A DNA stretch of 64,000 bases from Candidatus Sulfotelmatobacter sp. (GTDB taxonomy: Bacteria; Acidobacteriota; Terriglobia; Terriglobales; Acidobacteriaceae). The position numbers were made by a program, and so were the translations under genes. The notes beneath the pieces are model-generated. The model saw only the letters and a program-made list of their open reading frames with translations. It was not told where the DNA came from and made no database searches. The stretch covers positions 1 through 64,000 of the forward strand of contig JAOAPI010000171.1 in NCBI GenBank assembly GCA_025462865.1, read 5' to 3'. Positions 16,957-25,431 of the stretch are shown here, piece by piece. Numbering within the stretch: the stretch's first letter is position 1; each line of letters begins with the position of its first letter.

Positions 16957-17042
16957 CCTTATTGAATGCGAAAAGCGATTCCTGCACCGCGAATTCGCGA
17001 GTGGAATCGCAGGCACACATTCAAGCAGGAAGGAAACACACG

Positions 17043-17648
17043 ATGCGACAAACTGCGATCATGCTTGCAGGTTTTCTTACTCTCTTTACTCTTGCCGCCA
17101 CGGCACAGGAAAGCCGTTCGGAAATTAGTCTGCAAGGCACAGGCTTTTTCACGAAGGACAGCAACGGCCAGGGAATCTCGAGGACAACAACAGATACGGG
17201 CGGGGTGCTCGTCGGATACCGCTATCACATCAACCGCTGGCTCTCTGCGGAAGCCAATTACGGCTTCGACCGCAATACGCAGAAGTATTTTTCTACCGCC
17301 GGGTTTTCGAGAGTTCAGTCCGACGTGCACTCCGCGACTGCCGATATGGTTGTGAATCTCCCATTCTCGATACGGCGGGTCAATCCGTACGTTCTCGGCG
17401 GAGGCGGCAGTCTGGTATTTCATCCGACTGGCAACGCGGGCGGATTCGTGCCCGGCGCTGAGACTCAGGCGCGAGGTGCTTTCTTGTATGGCGGCGGTGT
17501 CAATTACACACTGACGAAACACCTTTCTTTACGCGCCGAATACCGGGGCTATGTTTACAAAGATGCTGACTTCGGTATCCGGGCGCTCAACACCAACAAC
17601 TGGACTCACACGGCGCAGCCATCCGCTGGAGTCGTCTTCCGCTTTTAG
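17043..17648 (+). CDS. Outer-membrane beta-barrel protein
   Basis: 201 residues from the ATG at 17043 with GGAAGG upstream. A clear signal peptide (MRQTAIMLAGFLTLFTL then ATA-QE) is followed by alternating beta strands and a last strand QPSAGVVFRF ending in phenylalanine, the assembly signal for outer-membrane barrels. The pattern (GVLVGYRYHINRWLSAEANYGF, then NPYVLGGGG) matches the OmpA/OmpW-like eight-strand barrels common in Acidobacteriota. Substrate unknown. Probably sigma54-controlled. Confidence 0.85.
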   Translation: MRQTAIMLAGFLTLFTLAATAQESRSEISLQGTGFFTKDSNGQGISRTTTDTGGVLVGYRYHINRWLSAEANYGFDRNTQKYFSTAGFSRVQSDVHSATADMVVNLPFSIRRVNPYVLGGGGSLVFHPTGNAGGFVPGAETQARGAFLYGGGVNYTLTKHLSLRAEYRGYVYKDADFGIRALNTNNWTHTAQPSAGVVFRF

Positions 17649-17656
17649 GCGCGCCA

Positions 17657-17699
17657 GGGCAGCCGGGCAATCATCGAGGATCTTCCTCTCCGGCTGCCC
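17657..17699 (+). terminator. 10-bp hairpin downstream of the beta-barrel gene
   Basis: GGGCAGCCGG (17657-17666) pairs perfectly with 17690-17699 across a 23-base loop, nine bases after the stop codon. It has no strong U-tract. Confidence 0.5.
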
Positions 17700-17794
17700 A
17701 AACATCGACTCAAGATTTTGAGCTTCTCGTGAACCGCAGTAAACGCCGGAGTACTGCATAGGTCGAGAGGGCTCCGCAGAATTGGAGAAATAGT

Positions 17795-17980
17795 ATGGCC
17801 AATGAACATCGTAGAAACTGGAGAGAATTGTGCAGCGCCGCACTGAACGCCAGGGACCCAGATGAGCTGTTGCAGATCGCTCAGGAACTCACAAAGGTCT
17901 TAAAACGCGAAGAACAGGTCCGACGTGATTTCAGGGAAGCCATGAGCCCTATGAAGTCGGCCGGGGAGATTCGAGGCTGA
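17795..17980 (+). CDS. Small conserved-looking protein, 61 residues
   Basis: 61 residues, helical and charged, with no signal peptide. A GGAG ribosome site lies before the ATG and a good terminator follows at 18016-18075, both supporting a real gene. The text RDPDELLQIAQELTKVLKREEQVRRDF reads as one long amphipathic helix. I associate similar short proteins with Acidobacteriota but cannot name a function. Confidence 0.65.
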   Translation: MANEHRRNWRELCSAALNARDPDELLQIAQELTKVLKREEQVRRDFREAMSPMKSAGEIRG

Positions 17981-18015
17981 TGTTAGACATCGACGTATTG
18001 AACTCCTCAAGAGCA

Positions 18016-18075
18016 CCCTCCCAGGAATTAGGGTGGGCGGAACGGTAGGTGGACAATGCCGCCTGGGAGGGTTTT
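18016..18075 (+). terminator. Intrinsic terminator after the 61-residue gene
   Basis: CCCTCCCAGG (18016-18025) pairs with 18062-18071 and is followed by TTTT. The loop is 36 bases and may fold further. Confidence 0.65.
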
Positions 18076-18131
18076 AGGGACGTGTACGACTCTAAATCTC
18101 ACGCTAGCTATTCGATTACTCAGCAGATAAT

Positions 18132-18216
18132 TGGTGCGGAAGGGGGGATTTGAACCCCCACGCCTTTCGGCGCCACCCCCTCAAGATGGTGTGTCTGCCA
18201 GTTCCACCACTTCCGC
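18132..18216 (-). tRNA. tRNA-Leu (GAG)
   Basis: 85 nucleotides including an encoded CCA. The acceptor stem GCGGAAG pairs with CTTCCGC. The anticodon stem CCATC/GGTGG encloses the loop TTGAGGG, giving anticodon GAG, which reads CUC and CUU. The long variable arm CGCC-GAAA-GGCG is typical of class II leucine tRNAs. The T arm is GGGGG-TTCAAAT-CCCCC. Confidence 0.97.
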
Positions 18217-18368
18217 ACAGATGTGAGACAACACCACGGGGCGAGTTGATTATAGCAGAGGAAATTTGCACGCTAAACCGTGGAGCACGCTGGTTGGCCC
18301 GCCGGACACAGTCGGACATAGTCGCCGGTTTCTCGCAGTGGAGTTCACCGCGGCCGCCGAACTTAAGC

Positions 18369-19823
18369 CTAATCTCCCGACGGCTGTAGCATTTCTTCTT
18401 GAGGCATGTCAGGAAATGGTTGGTGGACGACGGCCGCCTGCTTCTGAATCGTCTTGGCTGGAATGGCTGCAAATTGGTCCGCTTCCGTCGATCCCGCCAA
18501 TGCTGTGGTTGAGGCTAATCCGCCGCTGATGACTTGTTGCACCTGATCGAAGTATCCCGTGCCCACGAAGCGCTGGTGCTTGGTTGCCTGGTATCCGTGA
18601 ACGCGTTCGCTGGCGAATTCTTTTTCCTGCAAAGCCGAATAAGCCGTCATTCCTGTTTCCTTGTAGTGCCGCGCCAGTTCGAACATGCTGAGGTTGAGGG
18701 CATGGAAGCCTGCCAGCGTGACGAATTGAAATTTATATCCCATGCGGGCCAGTTCCGGCTGGAAGCTCGAAATCGTTTCCTCGTCGAGTTTCTTGCGCCA
18801 ATTGAAGCTGGGCGAGCAATTGTAGGCGAGCATCTTCTCGGGATATTTGGCGTGGATAGCGTCCGCAAAACGGCGCGCTTCTTCAAGATCGGGATGAGAA
18901 GTCTCGCACCAAAGCAGATCCGCATAAGGCGCATAGGCCAACCCGCGCGCGATCGCCGAGTCGATGCCTCCCCGGATGCGGAAGAAGCCTTCTGGCGTGC
19001 GTTCGCCGGTGCAGAACTCGCGATCCCGTATGTCGATGTCGCTGGTCAGCAGATGCGCGCTGTCGGCGTCGGTCCGCGCCATCACCAGCGTAGGCACGCC
19101 CATCACATCGGCGGCCAGCCGTGCCGCCACCAGCTTCTGCACGGCTTCACTGGTTGCGACTAAAACCTTTCCACCCAAGTGTCCACACTTTTTCGCCGAA
19201 GAAAGTTGATCCTCAAAGTGGACGCAGGCAGCACCAGCCTCGATCATTCCTTTCATCAATTCAAAAGCATTCAGGGTACCGCCGAATCCCGCTTCGGCAT
19301 CGGCTACCAGTGGCGCAAACCAGTTCTGCCCCGGAGCGACCTTTCCTTCCGCATGATGCAACTGATCGGCCCGCTGCAGTGCGCTGTTGATGCGTCGGCA
19401 TAGATTGGGAACGCTGTCCGCCGGATACAAGCTCTGATCGGGATACATTTGTCCCGCATTATTCGCGTCGGCCGCGACCTGCCATCCACTGACATAAATC
19501 GCCTTCAACCCTGCCTGCACCTGCTGCACCGCCTGGTTGCCGGTCACTGCGCCGAGAGCGTTGACGTAAGATTCCGATTGCAACAGTTCCCAAAGGCGCT
19601 CGGCCCCCAGACGCGCGAGCGTGTGCTCAATGTGCACCGAACCTCGCAGACGCAGCACATCCTCCGCCGTATAGGAGCGCTCAACACCCTTCCATCGCGG
19701 ATTGCTCTTCCACTCCGAGTTCAGGCACTCCTGCGCATCTTTTGTTCCCTTTTCGTTTTCGCTCATTAAGGGGGAGGGAAGAGGCTGCTTCGCGTTGTGG
19801 TTTCCGTTTTCGTTGGCGGACAT
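18369..19823 (-). CDS. aceA: Isocitrate lyase
   Basis: 484 residues from the ATG at 19823, which follows AGGAGAAATG; an upstream in-frame ATG at 19877 lies close to the operator and is less likely. The catalytic signature KKCGH is present near residue 198, with [22 protein letters not shown] and the C-terminal YNCSPSFNW substrate loop. It splits isocitrate into succinate and glyoxylate, the entry step of the glyoxylate shunt for growth on acetate or fatty acids. Malate synthase is not in the window. It is transcribed divergently from an IclR-type regulator across a set of palindromes (19856-19967). Confidence 0.97.
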   Translation of the reverse strand: MSANENGNHNAKQPLPSPLMSENEKGTKDAQECLNSEWKSNPRWKGVERSYTAEDVLRLRGSVHIEHTLARLGAERLWELLQSESYVNALGAVTGNQAVQQVQAGLKAIYVSGWQVAADANNAGQMYPDQSLYPADSVPNLCRRINSALQRADQLHHAEGKVAPGQNWFAPLVADAEAGFGGTLNAFELMKGMIEAGAACVHFEDQLSSAKKCGHLGGKVLVATSEAVQKLVAARLAADVMGVPTLVMARTDADSAHLLTSDIDIRDREFCTGERTPEGFFRIRGGIDSAIARGLAYAPYADLLWCETSHPDLEEARRFADAIHAKYPEKMLAYNCSPSFNWRKKLDEETISSFQPELARMGYKFQFVTLAGFHALNLSMFELARHYKETGMTAYSALQEKEFASERVHGYQATKHQRFVGTGYFDQVQQVISGGLASTTALAGSTEADQFAAIPAKTIQKQAAVVHQPFPDMPQEEMLQPSGD

Positions 19824-19855
19824 GGCGTCATTTCTCCTGGATTCAGGCTTGTGTG

Positions 19856-19873
19856 TGTTCAACATAATGAACA
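19856..19873. promoter_or_regulatory. Palindromic operator at the aceA leader (copy 1)
   Basis: TGTTCAACATAATGAACA is a perfect 6-bp inverted repeat (TGTTCA/TGAACA, 6-base spacer). It lies 33 bases before the aceA start, where a bound repressor would block the promoter or elongation. Confidence 0.65.
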
Positions 19874-19929
19874 GCAATTCATAATACTGGCGGAAGCTTA
19901 CTGACGGTTAGGAAAACGGTCAATACGAT

Positions 19930-19967
19930 TGTTCGGTATAATGAACATACATTCATTTTATTGAACG
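19930..19967. promoter_or_regulatory. Two further operator copies and -10 box before the iclR-type gene
   Basis: Copy 2, TGTTCGGTATAATGAACA (19930-19947), has the same arms and spacing as copy 1 with one mismatch. It contains TATAAT (19937-19942), a -10 box for the rightward gene. Copy 3, CATTCATTTTATTGAACG (19950-19967), is weaker. Copies 2 and 3 start 20 bases apart and copies 1 and 2 start 74 apart, close to two and seven helical turns, so dimers would sit on one face of the DNA. Confidence 0.6.
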
Positions 19968-19984
19968 ACTACAGGATGCTTACC

Positions 19985-20791
19985 ATGACGACTGCAGTGA
20001 TCAGGCCGGATTCTCCCTCCGCGGCCGTGGAGCGCGCGCTCACCATGCTGGAAGCGGTAGCCCAGGAATCAGATGGCTTAAGCAATGCTGAAATCAGCCG
20101 CAAACTAAACATTCCAAAGAGTTCCGCGAGCTACATCTTGCGGACCCTGGAAACCCAGGGCTACCTGACTCGCGACGCCGAGTCCGGAAAATACCGGGTG
20201 GGACTAAAGATCTTGAGTCTGAGTCGCGGCGCGCTTGGCGGGCGCGATGTACGCGGCATCGCGTTGCCAATCATGCGTCACCTGAGCCGCGAGACCGGTC
20301 TCACCTGCCATTTGGCCGTTTTAGACGGTGCGGACACTGTCTACATTGAGAAAGTGGAACCCGAGGGTTTCATCCGAATGGATACATGGGTTGGCCGCCG
20401 CATGCGTGTGCACGCCACCAGCGTCGGCAAGGCCATCGTGGCTCATATTCCGCAACAGCAGTTGGAGCAGATTCTGCGAAAGAGTGGAATGGAAAAACGT
20501 ACGCCCAAGACAATCACGACCGCGCCGCGCTTGCTCAAGGAACTGGAAAAGGTTCGTACGCAAGGCTACGCCATCGATGACGAAGAGAATAATCTCGGCG
20601 CGCGCTGCGTGGCCGCACCGGTCTTTAGTGAACGTGGAGCGATTGAGGCCAGCCTGGGCTTGAGCGGAACCACGCAGCAGGTCAGTCCGCAAACCATGCC
20701 CCGAATCCTTGAAGCACTCAAGGATTCCGCCCGGCACATTTCCATGGGCATGGGACAGCGCCCGCCGCAACGCCGAAGCAGTAGTGCTTAA
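19985..20791 (+). CDS. IclR family transcriptional regulator
   Basis: 268 residues from the ATG at 19985; an ATG at 19976 and a TTG at 19961 are also possible, but the latter lies inside an operator copy. The N-terminal winged helix shows AVERALTMLEAVAQE and the recognition helix NIPKSSASYILRTLE. The C-terminal ligand domain has the family pattern HLSRETGLTCHLAVLDGADTVYIEKVE, RRMRVHATSVGKAIVAH and ASLGLSGTT. IclR repressors bind small acids such as glyoxylate or pyruvate. Its position suggests it is the local repressor of aceA. Confidence 0.92.
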   Translation: MTTAVIRPDSPSAAVERALTMLEAVAQESDGLSNAEISRKLNIPKSSASYILRTLETQGYLTRDAESGKYRVGLKILSLSRGALGGRDVRGIALPIMRHLSRETGLTCHLAVLDGADTVYIEKVEPEGFIRMDTWVGRRMRVHATSVGKAIVAHIPQQQLEQILRKSGMEKRTPKTITTAPRLLKELEKVRTQGYAIDDEENNLGARCVAAPVFSERGAIEASLGLSGTTQQVSPQTMPRILEALKDSARHISMGMGQRPPQRRSSSA

Positions 20792-20909
20792 AGGAAAAGC
20801 GCCGGCTTTTTGGAATAGGTACGGCATCGAAAAGATTGAAATTCGCCCAGAAGACCGCAATGGAGAGACTGCTGTTCCGAAAACCGGAACTGAAGAAAAG
20901 AACATTCGT

Positions 20910-22028
20910 CTACTGCGGAGAGTCCTCGAGTTTTTTTCGTCCGACGTTCGGGTCTTGTGTCTTGGTCACGGTTAAGGGTGCTTGCAGAGTGAAGTTCAGG
21001 ACAGTTTCCGACGGCAGCTTAATCTGTTGGCTTTTGCTCGCGGCCTGAGCACCGCCGCCGACCCCGGCCCCCGCCGCGGTCCCGATGGCGGCGCCTTTGC
21101 CGCCCCCGGCAATCGCACCGATGATTCCGCCGATGATCGCGCCGCCTCCTACTTTCTCGGCCGTATTCTTGCCTCGCGAACTGCCTTGCTTCCTGTACTG
21201 ATCAGTTTGAAGAGTATAGCTGCGGCCGTTGGCCACAATGGTGTCCAACTGCAGAACCACCACGGATTGTCCCGCAAACTTGCCCGCGCTCTTCAGTTCG
21301 ACAATGTGTCCAGTGACATCTGTGCCTGCCGGAATGGCTTCGGCACCCTCTGCGCTAAGCGGAGCGCTAAGAGCGGCGTGAAAACTGTCACCCACCTGGT
21401 TCTTTTCGCTATCGATGCTATCAATGAGCCGGATTGACATTTGCGTCCCTTGTTCAACCGTTACTTTTCGCGGCGGTGCCGGCGCGGGAGGAGGCGGCGG
21501 ATTCTCGGCCGGCGTTACCGGCGGCGCGGGAGTGGTCGAAGCGGGCACAGAACTATCGGCAATCGAGTTGTTAGCGGGAGATTCATCCTCCGCAGGCGGA
21601 TCCTGAACTGAGTAGTAATGATCCTTCTTTCTAGCTCCCGATCGCTTCTCCTTCGACTTCACTTCCGATTTCACTTCGGGAGTCTTTGCTTCATCAACTT
21701 TCGGATCTACGGCGGCAGGAGGAACGGAAGAAGCGTTCGAGGCTCCGCCGACCTGCAGGTTATTGATGACTTGCTTTACGCCGCCAACGGATGCAGCCTG
21801 CTGTGAGGCGGCCCGGCGCTGCGCATCGTCGTCCACAAGGCCCCCGAGAGTCACTACTCCGTTATTCGCCTGCACAGTGAGCTGCTTGCTGGATAATCCC
21901 GAGTCCTGGCTGAATTTGCTTTGGACCTCGCTGGAAATCTTTGCGTCGTCCGGCTTGCGGGCGCAGCCCATACTTAAAGCTAGGAATGCCGAAAGAAATA
22001 ACGTAAGAATTGGGGACACTTTGATCAA
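20910..22028 (-). CDS. BON-domain lipoprotein with glycine zipper
   Basis: 372 residues with a TTG start at 22028, supported by AGGAG seven bases upstream. The signal peptide ends at a lipobox (ALSMGC). A BON domain occupies about 28-92 (NNGVVTLGGLVDDDAQR). A Lys/Pro-rich linker (100-185) leads to a beta domain (TQMSIRLIDSIDSEKNQVGDSF) and then a glycine zipper near 290-330 (GGGAIIGGIIGAIAGGGKGAAIG), a membrane-inserting motif. The parts suggest a periplasmic protein linking the two membranes. Function unknown. Confidence 0.85.
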   Translation of the reverse strand: MIKVSPILTLFLSAFLALSMGCARKPDDAKISSEVQSKFSQDSGLSSKQLTVQANNGVVTLGGLVDDDAQRRAASQQAASVGGVKQVINNLQVGGASNASSVPPAAVDPKVDEAKTPEVKSEVKSKEKRSGARKKDHYYSVQDPPAEDESPANNSIADSSVPASTTPAPPVTPAENPPPPPAPAPPRKVTVEQGTQMSIRLIDSIDSEKNQVGDSFHAALSAPLSAEGAEAIPAGTDVTGHIVELKSAGKFAGQSVVVLQLDTIVANGRSYTLQTDQYRKQGSSRGKNTAEKVGGGAIIGGIIGAIAGGGKGAAIGTAAGAGVGGGAQAASKSQQIKLPSETVLNFTLQAPLTVTKTQDPNVGRKKLEDSPQ

Positions 22029-22192
22029 TACAGAGCTCCTACTTCATCTGGGTATAGAGACCGCGAGGGCCATCTACAGTTTACTGCAAAGGCGGGTTCA
22101 CAGAGAGAATCTGGGTGGCGGGCGCGCTATTCCCGAGTAGGACGCTCATACCAATTGGCAAGATCCGAGCCTTGGATCTTATGGCTTGTACT

Positions 22193-22741
22193 CTAGTGAA
22201 TGAACTTGTAGTCGACGATCGAAGCGGCCAACAAGCCATCGGCGGTTTCCGCTTCCTTACGCTGCGCTTGCTTCTCCATTGCGTCCTTGGAGCGGATCAC
22301 GCGACCTTGGCAGAGAACGTTGCTGTTCTTTTGGCCGGAGATTTCCTCCGGCATCTCAAAGACCATTTCGATCAAGGCGTTCACTGGCAACTGCTGTGGT
22401 CCGTGAAATAGCAACCCGGTCTGGCTAAGATTGTCGATCGTGCCCTCATACCACGTGCTGGTGTTATTGACGCGGTACCGGAGCGCCACATCCAGCTTCA
22501 AACGCCGGGCGCGAGGTGTCCAGGACGGTCGCTTCTCCCGCGTATGAGTGCGCCGGACCATGGGCTCCGGTTTGCCATGTTCCACGCGCTGGGTTCGACG
22601 CATCGTCGTCCAGTCGTACTTGTATTCCGCTGCGCACAACAGGCAAACCTGGTAATAATCTCCGTCAGCACCGCGCCGGGGCCAGGAAAATTCGTGGGAG
22701 CAACGCCCGAGCATAAGAACATCCATGATTTTCTGCGGCAT
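22193..22741 (-). CDS. PilZ-domain protein with N-terminal Cys/His segment
   Basis: 182 residues. Residues 80-180 form a PilZ domain: the arginine-rich RARRLKLDVALRYR start and the DNLSQTGLLF motif correspond to the two c-di-GMP-binding signatures RxxxR and (D/N)xSxxG, both intact. The N-terminal part has CSH near 14 and CLLC near 33, a possible zinc site. Cyclic-di-GMP effector proteins alter motility, surface polymers or transcription. There is no adjacent partner gene to indicate which. Confidence 0.85.
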   Translation of the reverse strand: MPQKIMDVLMLGRCSHEFSWPRRGADGDYYQVCLLCAAEYKYDWTTMRRTQRVEHGKPEPMVRRTHTREKRPSWTPRARRLKLDVALRYRVNNTSTWYEGTIDNLSQTGLLFHGPQQLPVNALIEMVFEMPEEISGQKNSNVLCQGRVIRSKDAMEKQAQRKEAETADGLLAASIVDYKFIH

Positions 22742-22941
22742 GATGGTTACTTCCGGACCTTGGGAGCGCCGGAAGGCTCATCATCTCCCGAAAGCCAATC
22801 CTTGTGAAGGTTACTTTCGTGTCGGCCCGCACTGTTGACCCAAAATGAGCGCCGCCTTGGCCAAAATCTCGCGCCGTGCACACTGTCTCGGGCCCACGAA
22901 CACAGGATTGCTGCAGTAACATTCCGCCCAATGCGCAAGTG

Positions 22942-22947
22942 TATGAT
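22942..22947 (+). promoter_or_regulatory. -10 box placed for a leaderless mRNA
   Basis: TATGAT ends six bases before the ATG at 22954, so transcription would begin on the start codon. No ribosome site is seen. No good -35 box is visible. Confidence 0.5.
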
Positions 22948-22953
22948 TTCTGA

Positions 22954-24351
22954 ATGCGAAATGACGCAGCTTCCGACGTTACCATCTCGGTTTTGGCTGG
23001 TGGCAAGAGCACGCGGATGGGTACGGACAAAGCATTTGTGGAGTTCGAAGGTCGCACCCTCCTGGCCCGGACGCTCGATTTGGCCCGCTCGGTAAGCGCC
23101 GACGTTCGCGTCGTGGGAAGCACCGAAAAATTCGCTCCCTTCGCTTCGGTGGTCACGGACATATTCCGCGATCGCGGACCTCTGGGCGGCATTCATGCGG
23201 CGTTGCGAGCTTCGCAGACGGACCTCAATTTGATACTCGCGGTCGATATGCCATTTCTCACGCGAGCCTTTTTAGAGTACCTGCTGGAGCAAGCCCGAAA
23301 GGCACCCGAGGCCCTGGTTGTCATACCCCGTTTTGATGGAGGCTGGCAGCCCTTGTGCGCTGTTTATCGGCGGGAATTCGCCGCCGCCGCCGAGAACGCC
23401 TTGTCGGCCGGACGAAATAAAATTGATCTACTCTTCGATACTGTGCCGGTGCGGGTGATCGAACAAGGTGAATTGGAGAAGGCGGGATTTAGTTCAAGTG
23501 TCTTCCGCAACTTAAACACGCAACAGGAGTTGAATTCGATGCAGGCGCCCCATTTAGACCTTCAAGTGAAGCTTGAAGTCACGCAGCCCACTACGCCAGC
23601 GACAAAACCCTACATTGAATTTTACGAAGTCTCAAAGGCTTTCGGCGAAAAGAAGGTGCTTGACGGTGTCAGCTTCAACGTCATGCCGGGTGAAACTGTA
23701 TGCATTTTGGGGCGCAGCGGCGTGGGTAAGTCGGTCTCGCTGCAACTGCTGATGGGATTTCTTAAAGCCGATTCGGGACACGTAATTGTCGCAGGAGAGG
23801 ACGTCACCGATTTTTCTGAAGAGCAGATGGAAGCGATCCGCAAAAAGGTCACCATGGTTTTTCAGAACGGAGCGCTCTTCGATTCGCTGACCGTGGGCGA
23901 GAATGTGGCTTTTCCTTTGCGTGAAACGCGAGACTTGAACGAGAGACAGATTTACGAAATTGTCGACGGATTGCTGAAGATGGTTGGCGTTCAGGAAATG
24001 CGCGACCTGCTGCCATCGGACCTTTCCACCGGCATGAAACGCTCGGTCGCAATTGCGCGGGCACTTGCGGCGCGTCCGGAATGTATTCTCTACGACGAGC
24101 CGACGACCATGGTCGACCCTCTAATGGCGCAATTGCTGGGAGACCTGATCAAGCGGCTGAAGATTCAACTGAATCTCACCAGCATTGTCGTCACTCACGA
24201 CATGCGCCTCGCCCAGAAACTCGCCGATCGCGTTGTATTCCTCCACGAAGGCAGAACCATTTTCGTAGGGACTCCCGCGGAGATGGAGAAATCCACTGTT
24301 CCAATCGTCCGGGAATTCCTGGAACTCGATGAGGTGAAGCTGGAAGTGTAG
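22954..24351 (+). CDS. Fused MobA-like nucleotidyltransferase and ABC ATPase (MlaF type)
   Basis: One uninterrupted frame of 465 residues. Residues 1-195 are a MobA-like molybdenum cofactor guanylyltransferase: LAGGKSTRMGTDKA near 14, DRGPLGGIHAAL and AVDMPFL. Residues about 215-465 are an ABC ATPase of the lipid-transport (MlaF/Ttg2A) group: Walker A G253-RSGVGK-S260, Q-loop MVFQNGALFDSLTV, signature LSTGMKRS at 357, Walker B ILYDEP with catalytic E382, and H-loop VVTHD. The signature and D-loop (TTMVDP) differ from LSGGQ and TTGLDP. An ATG at 23539 with AGGAG nine bases upstream could start the ATPase separately. No MlaE permease gene is adjacent. The domains are secure; a true fused protein is plausible but unproven. 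Confidence 0.85.
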   Translation: MRNDAASDVTISVLAGGKSTRMGTDKAFVEFEGRTLLARTLDLARSVSADVRVVGSTEKFAPFASVVTDIFRDRGPLGGIHAALRASQTDLNLILAVDMPFLTRAFLEYLLEQARKAPEALVVIPRFDGGWQPLCAVYRREFAAAAENALSAGRNKIDLLFDTVPVRVIEQGELEKAGFSSSVFRNLNTQQELNSMQAPHLDLQVKLEVTQPTTPATKPYIEFYEVSKAFGEKKVLDGVSFNVMPGETVCILGRSGVGKSVSLQLLMGFLKADSGHVIVAGEDVTDFSEEQMEAIRKKVTMVFQNGALFDSLTVGENVAFPLRETRDLNERQIYEIVDGLLKMVGVQEMRDLLPSDLSTGMKRSVAIARALAARPECILYDEPTTMVDPLMAQLLGDLIKRLKIQLNLTSIVVTHDMRLAQKLADRVVFLHEGRTIFVGTPAEMEKSTVPIVREFLELDEVKLEV

Positions 24352-24391
24352 AGGCAGTGGGCAGTGGCCGGTGCTCAGTGGTCAGTTAATA
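24352..24391 (+). repeat. Intergenic CAGTGG-type repeat, copy 1
   Basis: A run of imperfect 6-8 base units (CAGTGGGCAGTGG, then CTCAGTGGTCAGT) directly after the fusion gene. Related text occurs at 24626-24660 and, inverted, at 54248-54285. Confidence 0.55.
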
Positions 24392-24420
24392 CAACGCCTT
24401 GCGTAACACTCAGATCCGTC

Positions 24421-24648
24421 TCACGAGACGGGCCGCTTCTCATATCCGCTGCAGCTTACAACCGGGAGATGGGGATATTTCGCAAATCGCGAATCGGTGG
24501 ATGAAAGCCGGCACTGGTAGAACACCGAGCCGCGATCCGATTGAAGCCGTCGCGCATGCACGCAGTCGCCGCAGAGTCCGGGATTCCGCGGTGCACTTGG
24601 TTGCGAAGGGCGCACCGTTCCATCGGTTTTCAACTGATCACTAGCCAC
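24421..24648 (-). CDS. Small Cys-rich protein (putative zinc ribbon)
   Basis: 75 residues at most. The C-terminal two thirds read as a compact four-Cys protein: LCGDCVHAR, then GSVFYQCR about 15 residues on, then YPHLPVVSCSGYE at the end. I have the impression of a recurring acidobacterial family with this C-x2-C ... C ... P-V-x-x-C-x-GYE pattern. The annotated start at 24648 falls in an intergenic repeat, so the true start may be further in (for example near 24615). Function unknown. Confidence 0.6.
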   Translation of the reverse strand: MASDQLKTDGTVRPSQPSAPRNPGLCGDCVHARRLQSDRGSVFYQCRLSSTDSRFAKYPHLPVVSCSGYEKRPVS

Positions 24649-24660
24649 TGAAGACTGATC
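24626..24660. repeat. Intergenic CAGTGG-type repeat, copy 2
   Basis: Contains CAACTGATCACTAGCCACTG and GACTGATCAC, related to the units at 24352-24391 on the opposite strand. It flanks the small Cys-rich gene, so that gene is bracketed by two copies. Confidence 0.5.
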
Positions 24661-24665
24661 ACCGC

Positions 24666-25310
24666 TTAAAATCCTTGCCGCACTAACTCTTCCACCGTGA
24701 GCGCACTCTCGACAGCTTCTTTGGTCATCATCTTCTCGACATACTTCGCAATCAGATCTGCTTCGAGATTGACTGGATCGCCGGGTTTGAGCGACTTGAG
24801 ATTTGTGGTCTCCACCGTGTGCGGAATAATGGCGACGGTACAGATCCTGCCTTCAAGTTTAGCGACGGTAAGACTGATACCCTCGATCGAGATCGATCCC
24901 TTGTAGACGGTGTATTTTTCCACATCGCCGGGTAACTCGATGCGAAGCCACCAATTTTCGGACTCGGAGATGCGGTCGAGGGCGATCAGCTTGCCGACGC
25001 CATCTACATGGCCCTGCACAAAGTGGCCGCCGAAACGGCCGTCGGCTTTCATAGGCAGCTCCAGATTGACCAATGCGCCTTCGTGCATGCGTGAAAGGGA
25101 AGTGCGCGACCAAGTCTCCGGCGCCAGGTCGGCGTTGAATGATCCCGGTTTAATATCGACTGCCGTGAGACAGACGCCACTGACGGCGATGCTGTCGCCG
25201 GATTTCAGTTCCGCCGGAGCGTTTCGCGCTGCAATAGTGATGCGACGATTCTCCCTGCGCTGTTCGATGCCGGTGACCCGTCCGACTTCTTCTACGATAC
25301 CGGTAAACAT
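24666..25310 (-). CDS. ribE: Riboflavin synthase, alpha subunit
   Basis: 214 residues, the standard length of two tandem lumazine-binding barrels. The start MFTGIVEEVGRV is diagnostic. The first repeat has SIAVSGVCLTAV and LAPETWSRTSL; the second has GHFVQGHVDGVGKL and SISIEGISLTVAKL. It joins two molecules of 6,7-dimethyl-8-ribityllumazine to give riboflavin. A GGGAGG ribosome site lies upstream. ribD lies 121 bases upstream on the same strand. No FMN riboswitch is seen in the gap. Confidence 0.97.
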   Translation of the reverse strand: MFTGIVEEVGRVTGIEQRRENRRITIAARNAPAELKSGDSIAVSGVCLTAVDIKPGSFNADLAPETWSRTSLSRMHEGALVNLELPMKADGRFGGHFVQGHVDGVGKLIALDRISESENWWLRIELPGDVEKYTVYKGSISIEGISLTVAKLEGRICTVAIIPHTVETTNLKSLKPGDPVNLEADLIAKYVEKMMTKEAVESALTVEELVRQGF

Positions 25311-25431
25311 CAGGACCTCCCGCAGTAACTAAACATCATAAACGCAACTCGCAGTCCACGGAGACACCGGGAAGAATGTCTGTTCTGCAGTTTTCATCTG
25401 GGGCTCCAGCTTTCCGTGTCAGAAGAAAGGC

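Larger units (their letters stand above)
16585..17042. promoter_or_regulatory. Divergent control region between the sigma54 activator and a beta-barrel gene
   Basis: 458 bases without a gene. From left to right it holds a perfect 12-bp palindrome GTTATCGATAAC (16669-16680) near the activator start, the TGTCGA repeats (16830-16858) and a sigma54-type promoter (16942-16956), the last two listed separately. The 12-bp palindrome could be an own operator of the activator gene. Confidence 0.5.

Noticed and set aside
25311-25431. FMN riboswitch before ribE
   Set aside because: No RFN-type conserved helices are seen in this 121-base gap or upstream of ribD.
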